Below are positions 9,601-22,163 of a stretch of DNA of 64,000 nucleotides, piece by piece. The first letter of the stretch is position 1. Every line of letters begins with the position of its first letter. A program made the position numbers and the translations under genes. Source of the stretch: Leptodactylus fallax (Eukaryota; Chordata; Amphibia; Anura; Leptodactylidae); the NCBI GenBank assembly GCA_947044405.1, contig CAMRHE010000354.1, forward strand, positions 1,954,870 through 2,018,869. The letters run 5' to 3'. The notes beneath the pieces were generated by a model. It had not been told where the DNA came from. It saw nothing but the letters and a program-made list of their open reading frames with translations, and ran no database searches.

Positions 9601-11078
9601 GTACATGGTGCATATTCACCAGGTAGGCAAATCCATGCGAATGTCATTTGGGTCTGTCAGTATAGACATGCTCCTGGAGTGTTAAATGGATATTCCCATC
9701 TCATAAAGCTATGGCAGACCATTACGATATGTCATCTCTTTATGATTATTGGTGGCCTAACCCATCTGTCCTGAGAAAGTATCTGTATTGGCCTAGAGAA
9801 TGACAACACAGCTCCTAGCTCCTCTCTGCATAGCCGGTGACCAGGATTACAGCTATGCAGAGGGACACAACTGTGTCCTAGTGCTACAACCTTGTCATTG
9901 CCAGCATCGGTGGAGGTCCCAGAGGCGGTAATAAAGTGATGGCATACCTTAGGAATAACCCATAGAAAGAAAGCTTATCTGATGTGTTATGCCTATTGCA
10001 GGGGGGGTCAATTCATAGAGCACCAAAGAGGAAATTTTTGTGTCATGCCCACCCCTCAGGCCCTTACTTTGTTTATTATTCATATCAATATATCAAATCA
10101 ATCCATCGCATGGATATAAACCAAATTCAGTAGGGTCTGTCTCCAATTGCAGGTCTGCCAGGGTGGGGTATGACAGAGGGACTTCCTCTTTGCTGCTCGT
10201 TGACTTCCTGTGTCATGCTCTGCCCCTGCAGACCCTGTATTAGGCATAACACACTATACCAGTTTGCTTGGAGTGTTTCTTTTAAACAGTTCTGAAAACT
10301 CAATGGGGCAAATATATTATGCCTTATGTGCAAATTGTTGTTTTTTGTTTTGTTTTTTTGCACAAGCAATTTGTGACTTTCTTTTTTATGCCCCTCTCAC
10401 CACAAGCGGGGCGTGCAGGGGACAAGATCATCAGCCCCAACAGATTTATTATCATGAAACCAGAAACCTTTTCTTAAAATTGAATCTATAGTTATCCCTA
10501 TATCCTAAGCATGCCGTGTACAGAGCCTTACTGTATTATTACCTTGCCCTCTGCCCTGACGGCCTCCCAGAGGAAGCGCCATTTCTTACATGGCATTATC
10601 CCTGGCACATAAGCGATCCTGTACGCTATATACACAGCTGATGTGGGGAGAGCAGGATTTTGCTGTTAGTAAAATCAATTTTCCGTAATTGTTTTGTTTT
10701 TGTCATTAAATTAAGCATTAAATTACATTTTTATTGCAACTTCATAATTTTTTATCAGCCACAGTGGGTTTTGTTGCATCTTTTCCTCTTTGTATCTCAT
10801 TTTTCAATTGTCTCCCTCATGCTGGTAACTAGTGGCTTGAGGCATCTCATGCCTCATACCTTACACCATTAGTTCTAGAGGGTCATTGTCACCTCTATCG
10901 ACATCATTACCATGGTTTTTGCATTATGTAAAGCACTACAGCTTGTGTATAACGTCGTCATTCAATCTTTAAGAATAGTGCATCTGTATAGACACCCTGA
11001 ATGATGGAGGGGGGTGACTGTAAGTTCCTGTACCTCATTATCCAAGCAGGTAAGTGCAGGATTCCAAAGCTTAGTCTA
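6625..11078. other. intron sequence without recognised gene
   Basis: An A-run lies near 6730-6744. Around 8245-8285 and 8485-8527 a short motif (gtgccacctatnggtagc-like) occurs twice, indicating a local degenerate duplication. Nothing else could be classified. Confidence 0.4.
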
Positions 11079-11178
11079 CATTGGTTATCTCCAACTTGTG
11101 GCTCGCCAGCTCTTGCAACTCCCAGCATGCTTCACATGTTTCACAAAAGCTGTAGAGCCGACGGTTGAAAGTCTAGAT
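11079..11178. mobile_element. short non-autonomous repeat ('tccaacttgtggctc' ends)
   Basis: Left end tccaacttgtggctc and right end gagccgacggttgaaa form imperfect inverted repeats around aactcccagcatgc. A related fragment (gcaacctgtggcttt, caactcccagcatgcc) lies at 48488-48539. Non-coding. Confidence 0.45.
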
Positions 11179-11339
11179 AGAATTCCTAAGGACTGTGAAG
11201 TCACTGCTTTGTACTTGAACTTGAGCGTAACTATCAGGGTAGCATACATAGCAGGTATATGGGCCCTAACAACTAGGGGGCCTCAGTTTTACATGATAGA
11301 AGGGAAGCATGGGGGAACTTGCTGCCCTTATGTTGACTG

Positions 11340-11560
11340 TATTACTGTAAGCAGTAATATCTGTAATGTGACATCACTAAGCAGAATGTTTTTGCTCTGT
11401 GACATCACTATGTTAATTATATCTATGCGTTGACATCTTTAAGCACATTATTAAGCACATTGTCACTGTATACTGTGACATCACCAATCAGAATGTTTTT
11501 CCTCTGTGACATCATTATCTCTGTTGCGACATCACTGTTTGCCTTATCCTGGTGCATTAG
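11340..11560. repeat. degenerate tandem repeat
   Basis: Four or five diverged units share tgtgacatcac and agcagaatgttttt, spaced roughly 45-60 bp. Non-coding. Confidence 0.5.
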
Positions 11561-11610
11561 TAAAATACACGTGGATTACATTGAAAAGCAAAATATTTTT
11601 ATGTTGTGAC

Positions 11611-12018
11611 TAGAGATGAGCGAATCGATTCTGCAGAAATGGAATTCGATCCGAATTTCAAGAAATCTTCGATTCTCCACGATTCCGGATTTCCTGATTA
11701 TTCATGGTAACGAATATTTAGTAAGGACCTTTGTGACATCAGACGGTCACATGATGTTCTCTAGTGATGTGATTGGGTAGACGTGTCTTTGCTTGTTAGC
11801 AGATCCTTCCACATGAATAAAACTTGTCTGTGCTGGGGAGAAAGAGAGAGGAACATGACCGTGGCATCCAAGGGCTTCCGCCATTTTGCTGCCTACCCCA
11901 ACTCTCTGTAGCCCGGAAATAGTTTATTCGCCGCGAAGTAATTCGGATCGAAGCAAATTTTTTTGGAACCTCGAATCAAACTGCCGAATCGAACTTTTGA
12001 GAAATTCACTCACTTCTA
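11611..12018. mobile_element. 'tagagatgagcgaa' element, copy 1
   Basis: A 408-bp unit with inverted ends tagagatgagcgaatc and gaaattcactcacttcta. The flanks gttgtgac (11603-11610) and gttgtgaa (12019-12026) are an 8-bp target duplication with one mismatch, as expected for a hAT-type transposase. The interior carries several gaatcga/attcg words on both strands. Non-coding. A second copy lies at 29328-29750. Confidence 0.75.
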
Positions 12019-14145
12019 GTTGTGAAGTTGCCATTGAAGGTAGCCATTGTAGAATGAGGCGCCTTTCCAAGTTTTATCATGGTTCCCCATAGTTACTTAT
12101 TATGCCCCTGTATTGGGAATTATATTTATATTCTAAGGTCTTGGACATCACTGTGTATTGGGATGCTGTAGATTTGTATTATAAGGTTTGTGATGTCGCT
12201 GATTCACCATAACACTGTGTTACAAAAAACTGCTGGAATGTGACCCGGAATTCCCTGTTTTGGAAATCTTACTAGTCTGTTGCCACATATGGATGATGTT
12301 AACGTAATGAGCAGTTATAAATAACAGGAAACGCTTCACTATGGGGGTATTTCCTGTGTTTGGATTAACACACGACAACGGGATTATGGCAAATAAATAA
12401 ATAACAGAGGTGCATCGGCGGCTTAGTCATCACCAAGAGAAGGCAAAGTAATTATTCCAAAGTACAGAGAGAGAATACATTAAATAGCAGCTCGGTTCAC
12501 ACAGCGACGGAGGGAAATGTGAGGAAGAGTGAGTGACAATGACAAGTACACGAATCGACTTATGGGCTATAACCTTTATAGAACTGACACTATATCTTCC
12601 ATCGTGACTTGTGAACTGCAGCTTTCAGAATGTTGGGAGTCGTATATTCACAACAGTAGGGAAAGTATCAAGTTGTACTGTCTAGACTAGCTAATGATGT
12701 CACTAGATGTTATAGTGATGACATCTCAAGTAGGTGGCACACACTGGAACTGCAGTATTAGGGCATTTGTAAGATATCCTAACTGTAAGGACTCGTGCCG
12801 ACACGCCATAAAACAAGCAAATACTTCATGGTCACTGCCAAATGGTTATTGTATTTTTTTAGCTTGGTCATGCACTTTACGAATCGACATGCATTAACAC
12901 TTATTTGGTCATTTTATGCCTGAAAACCAACTGATGTCTGTCAAATATCTGTAGGGATGGACAGGTTTTATGTATGACTGCTTGTCCTTTACGGGCAGTT
13001 AACATCTAGAACATACAGTATTTAATGCGGTTTGCACGAGAAAGGTACAAAAATGACTCATCACAAAAATTGACTAAAATATGTCACTGTTGTTGTTCCT
13101 CTAGTTTTTAATCATTCTGAATATGTGGAGATATCAAAGATTTAGTTCTGAGAAAAATAAGTGTCTGTTTAAAGGGGTTGTCCAAAAAAAACACAAGCAA
13201 AAAGAAATAAAAAGGCAAAAGGAGACTAGCAACAGGAAAAGTTAAAAAAAAAAAAAAAAACCTCACCCCTCTTTTCCAGTGCCAGTGTTCAATGGACCAC
13301 AGAGAAGAAAAGCCCTGGGAACTCCGTGGTCCCCCGTTAGTCATTATTTAATCCCAGGAGCGACGATGTGCCATAAACCACATGACCACTTCAACCCATG
13401 ACTGGAGTCAGTTGTGATACCACATGGCATGATACTTGACCACTGAGACAAGTTATTGGTTGCTCCTGAGGTCCAAACAAAGATCAATGGAGGACCACCG
13501 AAGAGGTTACTGTGCTTTACAATATGTATGACCTCTTTGTTCTCTCGATCAGGAGAATCTCAATGACTGGACCCCCACAAAAAGTCAGTCATGTCATTTC
13601 CTAGGCCGATGCCATCACTTAGGCTTCATTCACATGGCTGAAGTACAAAACGGCTGTAAAAAATGTCCATCTTTCATCGTCCTTTTGCACCCAAGAGGTG
13701 GCCGTTTTAATGGATCCCTTGTATATTTGAGTGTATTAAAGGACTGGTGAAAATGGACATGTTCAAAAAAGACAGATATTCACTGTCAGTGGCATGGGGA
13801 TTATCAAGTTTTACTGCTGTTTTTGGTTTAAATTTTGATGCTTTATAAGCTAAAGCCAGTAGTGGATTCAAAAGGAATGTGAAAGAGACTCCTTCCTGCT
13901 GAATCCAGACAAAAAATGCAGCAAAATCTGCTCCAAAGAAGCAAGAAAAACCTAGTGTCTGTCTCTAGCCTTAAACTCTTCAGTCATAACTTTTGGAACC
14001 TTGGAACTCTCTTCCGAAAACAGCTCCACAACTTTACACAGGTTGTATATGGTATTACAGTTTACCTTATTGGAGCCACACTACAAGATGTGGCCCTGTT
14101 TTTATAATCTGGACAACCCGTATAACCCGAAGAAACAGGGAAAAT
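12019..14145. other. intron sequence, mostly unassigned
   Basis: An A-run sits near 13243-13260. From about 13621 a repeat of the 'cattcacatggctg' type begins. No exon-like frame was recognised. Confidence 0.4.
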
Positions 14146-14520
14146 TATTATTTATTATTATTAGTTTATTTATATAGCACCATTAATTCCATGGTGTTGT
14201 ACATTTGAGGATTTACATACGGTACACAAAATATACAAAACAAATATGATACTAACAGTGACCAACTGGCACTGTGGGATAGAGGGCCCTGCCCGCAAAG
14301 GGCTTACAATCTGAGGGAAGAGGGATAGAGACAGAAGGTGGGGGTAGAGGCTGCTCATGTGGTGGTGTGGTGACAGTACTGTTATTGGAGGTTGTAGGCC
14401 TTCCTGAATAGGTGAGTCTTCAGGGCCGCCTTGAAGCTTGTGACTGTGGGGGGGACAGTCTTATGTGTCTTGGTAATGAGTTCCAGAGTATGTGGGATTA
14501 TTTCCACCAAGGGAAAATTA
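14146..14520 (-). pseudogene. L2-type LINE 3' end
   Basis: On the minus strand a short frame (about 14382-14509) encodes IPHTLELITKTHK and SFKAALKTHLFRKAYN, the conserved C-terminal tail of L2/CR1-type reverse transcriptase proteins. It is followed by the L2-like 3' untranslated region (tgtaagccctttgcgggc) and a short TAA-type tail. The reverse transcriptase domain is missing, so this is a 5'-truncated copy. Antisense to PDE4A. Confidence 0.75.
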
Positions 14521-15639
14521 TTTCCTTGGATAATTTGAAGGATCATACACGAGGAAGCATCGTGGCTCTCAAGAGCTCCGTGGGCACCTTCAATCTTGTT
14601 GTTGGACATTATTCCAGCACCGCAAATCTGAGGTGTGTATGACTTGTCAGAAGAGAGAAAAACATACATATATTCTATGACTATTATTTTTATGTCTATG
14701 GTCGTCTTTAGTGTCTGGCTGGCTTATGTATTCATGCTTTTCCAATTCTTTTCTACAAATCTGTGCACAACAGTCCCCCTCGCTGTCTCCCACCTAAACG
14801 CTAGACATAAACAATCCTCCCGTAACCAGCTCGCCAATATCTGGTTGTTCCCTGGGACTCCTGCGTGCAGCTTTTGCCGGTAGCCAAGTTACACTGCTCG
14901 CATTGACACATTCTTTGCTGAATTGGATTGAGTGCTGTTCGCTCTGAATTGGAAGGGAGTTAATTGTAAGCGATGCCGACGCTTTTGTGTCTTTCAACCT
15001 CCTCATTTGGACGTCCGAGTTATTTAACCTTGAAAACAAGCTAGAGGTTACATCAATCTATAAAGACAGCGAAGGCGAAGAGCGTTCTCTGGAGAGGATA
15101 GGTATCCAGCGATATTCGAGGGGGATATCTGTAATATATAGCAAAGATTCAGCACCGCCTGTACCGTGCAGTAAGATATGTGTCTCTATGTTGATGTACA
15201 GTATAGAGACTCCCACTGTCCCGAGACACTGACAAACAAAGAAATGATAAAGCATCGAAAGGCGAGATATAAAATGTAAGAAGTCTCAGTCCAGTCTAGA
15301 GCAGTGGTTATGGTTATGTGGCATCAGCCATAGACCTTCCATAATTGTCAATTGAAAGATATGTTGGCCAACGTAGCCAAAAATAATCAAAAATTCCAAG
15401 GTTCAATCTTCTTTTCCAAAATGAAACAATGATTGAAGGTCTTTCAGCTCTATAGACATTAGATTGGCAGCACAGGAGTTAATATATAGTCTGTTCAGCT
15501 GAACCCAAATGAGGCAGGAAGACTCCTCTAGCCACAAGGGATTTTTAAAAAGTAGGCTACGTCTCTCGTCCTTTACCCCTTCATAGTGTCTATAGGCTTT
15601 ATAGATTACACTGCATCATCCAAGTCAGAATTTATTTAT

Positions 15640-16410
15640 TTATTTATTTTTAAATAGCTCCTTACCTGCCCTAGACCACCAGGGATGTTAATATTAACCT
15701 AGTCCCTTCCTTAGGATGTTTCTGTAAACCCATTTACAGCTATAGAATGGCAGTGATGTAAAGATAAATTCATTACTACCCTAAATGACAAGGCTTATTT
15801 ATTAAATAGCCCCTTCCCTGCCCTAGACCACCAGGGATGTTATTAACCCCTTTACTACCCTAGGTTACAAGGGGTGTTATTTAAATAGCCCCTTTCATGC
15901 TCTAGACCACCAGGGATGTTAATATTAACCTATACACTGCCCTGAACCACCACAGATGTTTCTCTTAACCCATTTACAGCTGTAGCACATCAGGGATGTA
16001 AATATAAGAGTATTACTTCCTAGATTATAAGGCATATACTTATATAGCCCCTTTCCTGCCCTTTATCCTCCAAAGATGTTAATATTAATCTCCTTATTAC
16101 TTCGCTAGATTTCAAGGGATGTTTAAGATGTTTCTTCCCATCTCAAGAACATCAGGGATATTAATATTAACCTATTCACTCCCCTAGACTGCCAGGGTTG
16201 TTTCTCTCAACCCATTTACTGAAGATCACCCAGGATGTAAATGTATGGCCATTACTACCATAGATTACAAGGGATGTTTTTTAAATAGTCCCTTCCCTAC
16301 CTTAGACCACCGGGTATGTTAATATTAACCTATTCACTGCCCTACACCACCAGGGATGTAAATATCAACTTACTTCCTGCCATAGATTACCAGGAATGTT
16401 TCTGTTAGTG
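15640..16410. repeat. degenerate tandem array, about 38-45-bp unit
   Basis: Many units contain ccctagaccaccagggatgt followed by taatattaac or ttaaatagcccc. Unit variants (atgttaatattaac, atgtttctgttaac, atgtaaatataa) alternate, hinting at an older composite period. Divergence between units is high, so the array is old. Non-coding. Confidence 0.75.
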
Positions 16411-16670
16411 GTTATGCAGAAGTAATAATGCTTTCAAGCTTTCCTGCACTGGTTAAGCTTTATTACTAATATACACCCTGGAGCCACAATGTTAACTATG
16501 CGGAGGGCAGATGGAGAGGCCAGAACTCTGGTTCCTCCGCTTCCCCTTCTGATGCTCTGACTCTCGGATATGTGACCAACTCCACCAGTAACTAGTACTC
16601 TGTTATGTGGCCAAGTAGATGGGAGTAGTTGACAGCAATGAGAATTGGAGCGGCTGCTTTAGAGAAGTAG

Positions 16671-16950
16671 GGCGGGACGGTGGCTCAGTGGTTAGCACTG
16701 CAGCCTTGCAGTGCTGGAGTCCTGGGTTCGAATCCTGCCAAGGACAACATCTGCAAGGAGTTTGTATGTTCTCCCCATGTTTGGTGGGTTTCCTCCGGGT
16801 ACTCTGGTTTCCTCCCACACTCCAAAGACATCCTGATAGGGAATGTAGATTGTGAGCCCTATATGGGACAGTGACTGAAAATGTTTGTAAAGTGCTGCGG
16901 AATATGATGGCGCTATATAAGTAAGCATAATAAATAAAATAATAAATAGA
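16671..16950 (+). mobile_element. tRNA-derived SINE with V-type central domain
   Basis: The head has a tRNA-like RNA polymerase III promoter: A-box-like tggctcagtggttagc and B-box gggttcgaatcc. The centre (agtttgtatgttctcccc, tttcctccgggtactctgg) is the V-SINE core found across vertebrates. The tail (tgctgcggaatatgatggcg, ctatataagtaa) resembles the 3' end of L2-type LINEs, the presumed partner supplying retrotransposition, and it ends in an AATAAA-rich tract. It is not a functional tRNA gene. Confidence 0.85.
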
Positions 16951-17462
16951 AGAGGAACAAGACTTTCGACCTCCCCAGCTGCCCTCTGCACAGACACCTT
17001 CGGGACCCGGGTGTGTACTAGTGCATACTTAGTTGTTTGTATCCACCCTCGTGTCCTGGCAACAAGTATCTAATGGACATAAATGTCCTGCCTTCAAGAC
17101 ACCATACCGAAATAAAACCATATTTCATAACAAGATGATTCTCCCGGGTTCTTATGAACACCCATGCATTAGATGGATCGTATTTGGCCAGGCAGTTGAA
17201 TGTAATGTAAGGAACAAATTTTTTGATTGGGGAAAGGCTAATTGTAGTGGATTACTTGGGTAGGGGGTTACCTGATCTCCTTATGTAGACCCAGCTTGTA
17301 GCAACACTCAATGGGCAAAGTATGCAAATGAACTACCCTTGTGCATATAGTGTGTTGTTAAAAGAAAGTCCCATGATCATGTCCTATAGATCTCCAGCTC
17401 TGAGACCTCCCCCTGTAATGTCACTTCTATAGACCTAATTGGTTTGTAATTGTTAACTCCAT

Positions 17463-17885
17463 TAAAGGTTAATAATAATAATAGTCCTTTAATAGTCCCA
17501 CAGTGGGGAAATTCAGTGTGTTACAGCAGCAAAGATAAGATAAGCAGATACAAATACAAATACAACATGTACAGGAATGTTCCAAGGTGAGAGGCATTAC
17601 ATTAATAGCAGACAGACAGATAGGACGTAGCAGAGGAGGGGGGGGGGGATTTAACAGGCAGAGAGATATTTCAGTTCTCTGTGTGTAATGATCTCCGCTT
17701 AGGTCGGTGTTGGTTGTACAGCCTAACTGCGGTGGGGAGGAAAGACTTCCGATAGCGCTCCTTCTCACACCTAGGGTGGAGCAGTCGGTCACTGACAGTA
17801 CTGCTCAGCGCGATCACAGTCTTATGCATGGGATGGGACTTCTTCTTCTGCATGGAGCTCACCACGGGTTTGGAAACCCATCAGT
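17463..17885 (-). pseudogene. LINE 3' end (second non-LTR family)
   Basis: Minus-strand frame 17865-17671 encodes SDRLLHPRCEKERYRKSFLP then TAVRLYNQ, a recognisable C-terminal motif of CR1/Rex-like LINE proteins. The 3' end finishes in ggactattaaagg and an ATT-repeat tail. A G-run near 17638-17648 interrupts it. Only the terminal part is present. The clade within the non-LTR elements is uncertain. Confidence 0.65.
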
Positions 17886-18344
17886 GTCCTTCCTATGACA
17901 ACCCTTACATGTGCTCGTTCCCCATTGCAGCATGTGCTATAGTTGTTGGGCATTGTTTCCACCCTGCTCATCTGTTACAGACTCTTTATATAGATCTGCC
18001 ATTATCGCAGCCCATCCGTCTTAATCACTGTCTATAATATAAATGGTCCACGCGCCATTTCTTTCAGACGCTCAGTAATTGCAGAATCTTTCACCTATAA
18101 GTCATGCAGAATATGTACTGGTGTCCCTAAGTAGTGGCTGATGTGAGCAAGTGGAAGTAAATGGAGGCTTCTGTGAAGAGGCGCTCTACGTGATGGGGAA
18201 AATGTAGAAAACATTCACACAGACAATATTTATAATATAAATGTGGAGTCGAAAAATGGCGCTCATACCTCTGCTATATCTATCTAGTCCTTGTGTTGGT
18301 GGCTGTTTTTACTCTTTTTCCTGTGATATTTGTGGTTGTGATCA

Positions 18345-19135
18345 AAATCCATGTTTCTTGTGCCTCTCCTGATCTCTAGCATGTCTCGCTATGTCTTCGC
18401 TCTCTTATGCCTTGATGTCTGTCATGGCTTACTTTCTCTCTCTCTTGGTTCACGTTTGCTCTCTGTTATGTTTTCCTCTCTCATTGATATCGTGTGTCTT
18501 GCTCGCTCTCATTTTGTGGCTCTCACTCTCTATCCTGTCTCATTCTCCCTCATGGCTTGGCTCTATCTTGCGTCTTGCGCTCTTTCTTTTGACTTGCTTA
18601 TTCTCTCTTGTGCTTGCTCTGTTGCTTGCTTTCTCTCCCTCTCTCTCTCACTTGTGCTATATTTCATGTACTTTCTCATATCACATGCCATGCCTCACTC
18701 TTTCGTGTTTTGCTCTTTCTCTTTTGTGTCTCTCTATTGCGTTTCTCTCTCTGCTGTGTTGTGCTCTCTCTTCTGGCTCACTTTCTCGTGACTTGTTCTC
18801 TTGCGTTAACTCTCTCGTGATTAGCTCGCTCTCTCACTTGTGTTCTCTTTTGTGTCCTGCTCTCTTACGGCTCATTTGCTCTCTCTTGTGACTTGCTCTC
18901 TTGTGGCTTGCTAGTGTTCTCGCTCTCGTTGCTCACTCTCTTACTTGTGCTCTCTTGTGGCTTGCTTATTTTCACTTGTGCTCTTCTGTATGTCCTGTTC
19001 TCTCCCATGCCCTGTGCTTCCTCATGCCTCACTCTCGTGTCTCGCTTGCACATTCTCTTGTGTTTCTCTCATGTCTTATGCAATCTGTCTTGTCTTGCAC
19101 TCTCTTTTGTGTCTCGCTCTCTTATGTCTGCCAAC
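18345..19135. repeat. CT-rich degenerate simple repeat
   Basis: About 790 bp composed of ctctc, cttgtg, tgctctc and similar words. Several plus-strand frames stay open for 100-166 codons because the sequence rarely makes stops, but they encode only L/S/C strings of no family. Not a gene. Confidence 0.8.
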
Positions 19136-20430
19136 ATGGGGTATAGTACATTTCAAGTGGTGAAAAAGACTGCAATGAAACAAATTTATCTCATGGCCAC
19201 ATAAGAACGAGGAGTGTGTGTAAGAATAGAGCTATCCCAAGATCTAAAAACGCTGCTTGCCTAACCAGATATCTCATGTACTCATATTTGACATGTTGGA
19301 TATTTGCACCTGTTTTTATGGTGCGATAACCTGCTTTGGGGGTTTTAGACAGTTTTGAAGCAAACATTCAATAGAAATTCTCCATAAGGAAAAAAAGTGT
19401 GTTTGGGGGGCATTTACAGTTTGTGCATAAATAGCAGCATTTGCTGTACATAAAAACGCTGGCCATTCCAGCTTTAGCCCAGTATATCTGGCTCACTTAC
19501 GAGTTTTTCTCCTCGATCATGTTGAGTCCAGGAGATGTAGTATCTAAGGACAGTGTCTGGTAATATAGATACTAGATTACACAGAAATTCCCAGCAGTGC
19601 CTGTCCAAGCACACGTAGATGGGATTGAGTTCCTGCGCTGCGCTCTTCATAGCCCTCTTACTCTGGATTTACCAGAACTAGATGGATCAGTCAGCAGTGT
19701 CTGCTCACTAACCACTTCCTGAGACGTAAATAGGGTTAATAGATTGGCTTAATTTCACAGAGAAGCGGGATCCCGCTTCCACCCAGACAAGCCATGATCA
19801 CCACACTAGGAATTCCTGTACACAGATACATCCTGCCGATGCGTTTCTGCACAACTCCAAAACAAGACCCTCCCTGAACACTGCCCGTGCTGCACGTCTG
19901 CACCATCTGTGGTACCCAGTGATAGCGGTAATTCCATTTGGTATCTACATGGCGAACATGAACTTGCTGCAGATATTTTGGCACTTTCATAAATTCCTGA
20001 TTGAAGTACTTGTTCTTCTTACTGTAGCTAATGAAATCTGCTCCCAGGCACACAGGTCTGTAAATCTTTCCAGGCATCTACAAGACACTGATCTAATATT
20101 CCAGACACAGGTTCGGATCTGTAACAGAGGCAACCCTCACAAGCTAATGGTCGATCCTGATCACGCCGCACTGTATAATGAAGTTGAGAGTCTGGAGGTG
20201 ATGGTATCTCTATAAGAACATACGCGCTTAGTTCTGTGTGCCGCCATATGGTGCCACCATACAACACCTTGTTATTGAGCTGTTCCTAGGGTAGCACACC
20301 TCCGTGTTATAGCTTCTTATTTGGATTCTATATGAATTCAACAGAATAAACCTCTGTATAAAATTGAAGGTGCAATATGGCCCTATAGACTTTTAAGGGA
20401 TGTATATTAATGTTTCACACAGGTCTTGTA
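19136..20430. other. intron sequence, unassigned
   Basis: No repeat ends or protein similarity recognised. Confidence 0.35.
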
Positions 20431-20837
20431 TTAAAGGGGTTTTTTTGAGAGCTAAAGGTCGATGACCTATCCTTATGTGGGTCATCAGTATCACATTAGT
20501 GGGGGTCTGACACCTGGGACCAATACAGATCAGCTGTTTGAAGAGACTGCAGCATTGGGGTGAGTGCTCCAGTCTCTTCCTTGCATACCAAGCACAGCGC
20601 TGTACATTGTGGCTATGTTTGGTATTGCAGCTCAGCCCCATTCACTTAAATGGGACTGAGCTGCAAACAGGCCACGTAACTAATGAACGTGGCATCACTG
20701 GTCCGTGTATTGTAAAAGTGATGCTCGACCAAGCAACTGATCTGTGGGGGATCTTGGGTGTTGGACCCTCGCCGATCTGGTATTGATGAACTATCCTATA
20801 GATAGATCATCAGTAACTAACTCGAAAAACCCTTTAA
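20431..20837. mobile_element. TTAAAGGGG foldback element, copy 1
   Basis: Starts ttaaaggggtttttttgaga and ends ctcgaaaaaccctttaa, with further pairing inward (ggtcgatgacctatcc against gatagatcatcagtaa). TTAA stands at both ends. Other copies are at 28863-29142, 29269-30025, 31627-31774, 43996-44393 and 48548-49252. Non-coding. Confidence 0.7.
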
Positions 20838-22163
20838 GCCATAAGACCATGGGCATGTGACCTTATTGGTTTTCAATAACCCCCTGGTTATACTATACCT
20901 CTAGAGGGGGTCAGAAGTAATGAGATGTCTCTAAAGCCCTGGTCATCTGTCGTGAAAGGAAGGGTTGATGATGGGCATTTTGTATTCTTACGTTGCCCCT
21001 TTGCCTTAGATAAAAGATGTCCGCCTATCATTTGAATGTTTGTAGTGGCTGACATCTGACGAAAATATTTTTTTCCAGGTTTGAAAATTTCAGCCTTGGT
21101 CGGAAGAAACTGCATATGTAAGGCATCACATGCCAAAGGCGGCCAATCATTTGCCACTTTGCTGGAGGACAAAGGGAGTCGATTTTTGTAAAGGGTCTCC
21201 CTGGTCACCAGTTTAGTCTGGCATATTGCTGGTGGGATCATTGGACTGAACGATCCTATAGATGATCGATCGACTGCAGTGTGGTGGATCATTACGTCAT
21301 GTGTATGGCCTGCTTTAAGGCCAGATGTTAGGAATTGCCGATGGCCGCGTTCTGAACAACGTGTCCTTCACGGTCAGTCAGTGAATGTTGGACTCTTCAA
21401 CAGTGTTATAAGATAAAGACAACAAATTGTTCAGCTTGATATTAGACTAGGTGGTACATCGAGCCAAAATGTTGCTCCATGTCTAGCCTGAGGGACTCCT
21501 CCTAAAGGGTTAATGATCCTTCCTTGCTTCTGTCTTCTTGACTGTGCCCATGCTGGCTGGCTGTTTCCTCTTGAGTCCAATAAGGATGGGACTTCCATAC
21601 TGGGAGATGTTTTACATGTAAATGTTTTCTGGCTATCTATATGTATAGTAATGTGTGATTATTATACATATACACAGGCTCCCCATGGGCGGTGCCATCT
21701 ATTATTCTGCACATAACTGCTATATCAGTATGCAGGCAGGCTCATACCGCTCCCATGACAGTAGCATGGTACCATCACTCTGCTCCCACGCCCAGCACAC
21801 ACATTATCAGTTGGCGCCCCTGGCAGGATTTGTATGAATTAGCTGTCTTTTATTTCCTCCTTCTCTAGGAAAGGCATTTAATCAGCTGGTGTCTGCCGGA
21901 ATGGGTTTTGTCTCGGATAAACCCTGCAGCTTTGTACTGTGAGGTTTACAGTTTCCCTCGCTGCTTGCGATACATCCCCACGGCATGTTTTATGCGGGCA
22001 GATTATATGCAATCAGATGTGTAATGTGTATGCATACGTAGAAGATTAATTGAAACACTTTGTAGATTAACACAGAATTTATTATAATTCAGCTGAGTGG
22101 AAGGAATGCTTGTATAGCAGGTTGCAGTAGGTGTATGCTATGGCAGCACTATTTACTCTAAAG

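Noticed and set aside
16671..16743. Possible tRNA gene (A-box and B-box, ggttcgaatcc)
   Set aside because: It is the head of a V-type SINE followed by the SINE core and a LINE-like tail; it lacks a proper tRNA 3' half.
18351..19204. Plus-strand frames up to 166 codons resembling a membrane protein (L/S/C-rich)
   Set aside because: They arise from CT-rich low-complexity DNA that rarely forms stops. Overlapping frames look alike, and no conserved motif or gene structure is visible.
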